DNA of 64,000 bases from Jeongeupia sp. USM3 (GTDB lineage Bacteria; Pseudomonadota; Gammaproteobacteria; Burkholderiales; Chitinibacteraceae): assembly GCF_001808185.1 (NCBI RefSeq), contig NZ_CP017668.1, positions 2,170,001 to 2,234,000 on the forward strand, in the 5' to 3' direction. Position numbers and translations under genes: made by a program. Within the stretch, counting starts at the first letter, position 1. Each line of letters starts with the position of its first letter. This document shows positions 62,415 through 64,000 of this stretch, in pieces. The notes below the pieces were generated by a model. That model worked only from the letters and a program-made list of their open reading frames with translations. It did not search any database and was not told where the DNA came from.

Positions 62415-62620
62415 CGTATTCCTCCAACGATTGCACTGACGGAAATGAACGCCGCCAGGTAAGGGCCCTGGCGTGGATGAGGCGCTCGCGGTTTGAACTG
62501 TCGGCCTGCCGGCGGTCGGGCGATGCGGATGGATGGCAGGTGCCGGGTCGAACAGGGCCGCCGGCATCGGCTGACGCCTGCGGACCGGCCGTAGCTGGGA
62601 CTGGCAAGCCGCCGGTACGT

Positions 62621-62677
62621 TCAGTACCAGCCGCTGTAATGGGCCCAGATGTCGGCCCAGTCGATCAGTTGCTTCAT
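62621..62677 (-). CDS. Candidate 18-codon Trp/Tyr-rich leader peptide upstream of katG
   Basis: ATG 62677 is preceded by GGGAG at seven bases and followed by 17 codons to TGA, giving MKQLIDWADIWAHYSGWY: three Trp and two Tyr in 18 residues. It lies 207 bases upstream of katG on the same strand, within the probable katG leader. It could be a regulatory upstream frame or a small functional peptide. It is short enough to be chance; only the good ribosome-binding site and unusual composition support it. Confidence 0.35.
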   Translation of the reverse strand: MKQLIDWADIWAHYSGWY

Positions 62678-62856
62678 CGTGCACTCCCAGCGGTGGCGTG
62701 GCTCTGATTATTGTCAAACGCAATTACATACTGAAATTAAATATTTATTCACTATGAATAGCCGTGGACTATCTCCTGTTTGTTAGCCGATCCCGCCGGC
62801 ACGGACAAGCGCCGGCAGCAGGTATGATGGTTTGTCCCCCGCCCGATGCGCCTGCA
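62678..62856. promoter_or_regulatory. Divergent AT-rich promoter region katG/SulP gene
   Basis: An unusually AT-rich stretch at about 62707-62760 between divergent katG and the SulP transporter gene. It has TTGACA on the minus strand at 62717-62712 without a good -10, and ATAG-N7-CTAT at 62758-62772, which resembles half of an OxyR site. OxyR control of katG is plausible but the match is incomplete. Confidence 0.4.
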
Positions 62857-64000
62857 ATGATCCTGAGTACCGTTCTGTCCCGCGTGATGCCGGGCCTGCC
62901 CGAGCTGATGAACTACCCGCGCCGGCACTGGCGCGCCGACGTCCAGGCCGGGCTGTCGGTCGCCGCGGTCGCGCTGCCGGTCGGCGTCGCCTACGCACAG
63001 CTCGCCGGCTTCAGCCCCATCGTCGGGCTGTACAGCACCATCCTGCCGATGATCGTCTACGCGCTGATGGGCTCGTCGCGCCAGCTCGTCGTCGGCCCCG
63101 ATGCCGCAACGTGCGCGATGATCGCCGCAACGCTGACGCCGCTGGCCGTCCCCGGCAGCGAGCAGTACATGGGGCTGGCAGTCAGCCTGACCCTGATGGC
63201 CGGGCTGTTCTGCATGCTCGCCAGCCGCTTCCGGCTCGGCTTTCTGGCCGACTTCCTCTCCAGACCCATCCTCGCCGGCCTGCTCAACGGCGTGGCGATC
63301 AACATCGTCATCGGCCAGCTCGGCAAGATTTCCGGGCTGACACTGGCCGGCAAGGACGTGATCGGCCAGCTGCTGTCGCTGCTCGAGCAGCTCGGCCGCG
63401 TCCACTGGCCGACGCTCGCGCTGTCGCTGGCGACGATTGCCGCCTACTTCGCCGTCAAGTACCGGGTGCCGCGCGGGCCGGCAGCGCTGGTGGCAATGGC
63501 CGGCGCAACGCTGGCATCGGGCCTGTTCACGCTGTCGCAGTACGGCATCGCCGTGGTCGGCCCGCTGCCGTCGGGGCTGCCGCGGCTGGTCTGGCCGTCG
63601 CTGCCGCACGAGGCACTCGGCACGCTGGTGCCAGCCGCCGCAGCGCTGGCGCTGATCTCGTTCAGCAGCGCCATGCTCACCGGCCGCAGCTTTGCCGCCA
63701 AGAACGGCTACGACATCGACGCCAACCGCGAATTCCTCGCACTCGGCGCCGCCGACGTCGCCTCGGCGCTGAGCCAGGGCTTCGCCATCAGCGGCGCCGA
63801 TTCGCGCACCGCGGTCAACGACGCCGCGGGCGGCCAGACGCGGATGGTGTCGATCGTCGGCGCCGGCGCGCTGCTGCTGGTGCTGCTGGTGCTGACCAAG
63901 CCGCTCGCCGTGCTGCCGATCGCCGCGCTCGGCGCGATCCTGATCGCGTCGGCAATCGGACTGATGGACCTGCGCGGGCTGATCGCGCTGCGCCGCTACA
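62857..64000 (+). CDS. SulP-family anion transporter (5' part, runs off the window)
   Basis: 381 complete codons are present and the frame is open at the window edge. The protein is hydrophobic with many helices. SulP signatures are the N-terminal RADVQAGLSVAAVALPVGVAYAQLAGFSPIVGLYSTILPMIVYALMGSS, GPDAATCAMIA, and SGADSRTAVNDAAGGQT in place of the usual SGSFSRTAVN. SulP proteins carry sulfate, bicarbonate or other anions; the substrate cannot be told, and a C-terminal STAS domain would lie outside the window. ATG 62857 is the only good start. Confidence 0.9.
   Translation, partial: MILSTVLSRVMPGLPELMNYPRRHWRADVQAGLSVAAVALPVGVAYAQLAGFSPIVGLYSTILPMIVYALMGSSRQLVVGPDAATCAMIAATLTPLAVPGSEQYMGLAVSLTLMAGLFCMLASRFRLGFLADFLSRPILAGLLNGVAINIVIGQLGKISGLTLAGKDVIGQLLSLLEQLGRVHWPTLALSLATIAAYFAVKYRVPRGPAALVAMAGATLASGLFTLSQYGIAVVGPLPSGLPRLVWPSLPHEALGTLVPAAAALALISFSSAMLTGRSFAAKNGYDIDANREFLALGAADVASALSQGFAISGADSRTAVNDAAGGQTRMVSIVGAGALLLVLLVLTKPLAVLPIAALGAILIASAIGLMDLRGLIALRRY

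Noticed and set aside
62758..62772. OxyR binding site upstream of katG
   Set aside because: ATAG-N7-CTAT fits only one half and misses inner conserved positions; no second half is found at the right distance on either side. Kept only as a remark.

Overview
This 64 kb window reads as a chromosomal segment of a high-GC betaproteobacterium, most likely in the Neisseriales (Chromobacteriaceae/Chitinibacteraceae-like). The grounds are the betaproteobacterial cox gene order with its small accessory genes, dciA-M23 peptidase-secA synteny, a Neisseria-type zinc-less MsrB beside MsrA, and a PilE-type pilin. The genus is inference. Genes are dense, many overlap by 1-4 bases, and most of the sequence is housekeeping or metabolic.

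Layout. 1-1905: end of a possible outer-membrane protein, then a LytS/LytTR-type two-component pair. 2006-3141: msrB-msrA and an initiator tRNA with a near-perfect promoter. 3180-11161: a putrescine/GABA catabolic cluster (puuC divergent from puuD-puuA-gabT-gabD-puuB) that would carry putrescine to succinate through gamma-glutamylated intermediates. 11207-19833: a DUF2189 membrane protein, then the aa3-type cytochrome c oxidase operon with assembly and heme A genes, including a 33-codon gene and a tiny antisense DUF2909 gene embedded in the operon. 19871-25405: uppP, a candidate sRNA, dciA, an M23 peptidase, secA, tRNA-Ala(CGC). 25423-31967: LysR/pirin/isochorismatase-like genes, an orphan BcsB-like protein, pyruvate kinase. 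32118-44383: a complete pelABCDEFG locus for Pel exopolysaccharide, with a c-di-GMP I-site in PelD, followed by rstA/rstB-like two-component genes. 46907-48313: a secreted Ala/Lys tandem-repeat protein and a trypsin-like protease. 48695-54006: proA, nadD, rsfS, cysD, cysN. 57948-54032 (minus strand): a visibly AT-richer block with a type IV pilin, a phosphoethanolamine-transferase-like enzyme and a split membrane/spermidine-synthase-like protein. 58616-64000: tRNA-Thr(CGT), a nitronate monooxygenase-like enzyme with a perfect FNR box upstream, katG, and the start of a SulP anion transporter.

The most unusual part is the AT-rich pilin block. The gene for the spermidine-synthase-like protein is broken exactly at a run of eight G (coding strand). 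One added G would restore a single reading frame, the signature of a slipped-strand phase-variation switch (or a homopolymer sequencing error). The pilin itself has an exact sigma-54 promoter. A pilin, a phosphoform transferase and a switchable membrane enzyme in one compositionally foreign unit make a plausible phase-variable pilus- or surface-modification system.

A second theme is repeats. Five intergenic copies of a palindromic element share fixed flanks but have 6-bp stems that change in a compensatory way, and two copies of another palindromic repeat occur. They sit inside gene pairs that are normally tight (rstA/rstB, cysD/cysN, pelB/pelC).

Functional calls rest on motifs and gene order read by eye; no database search was possible.
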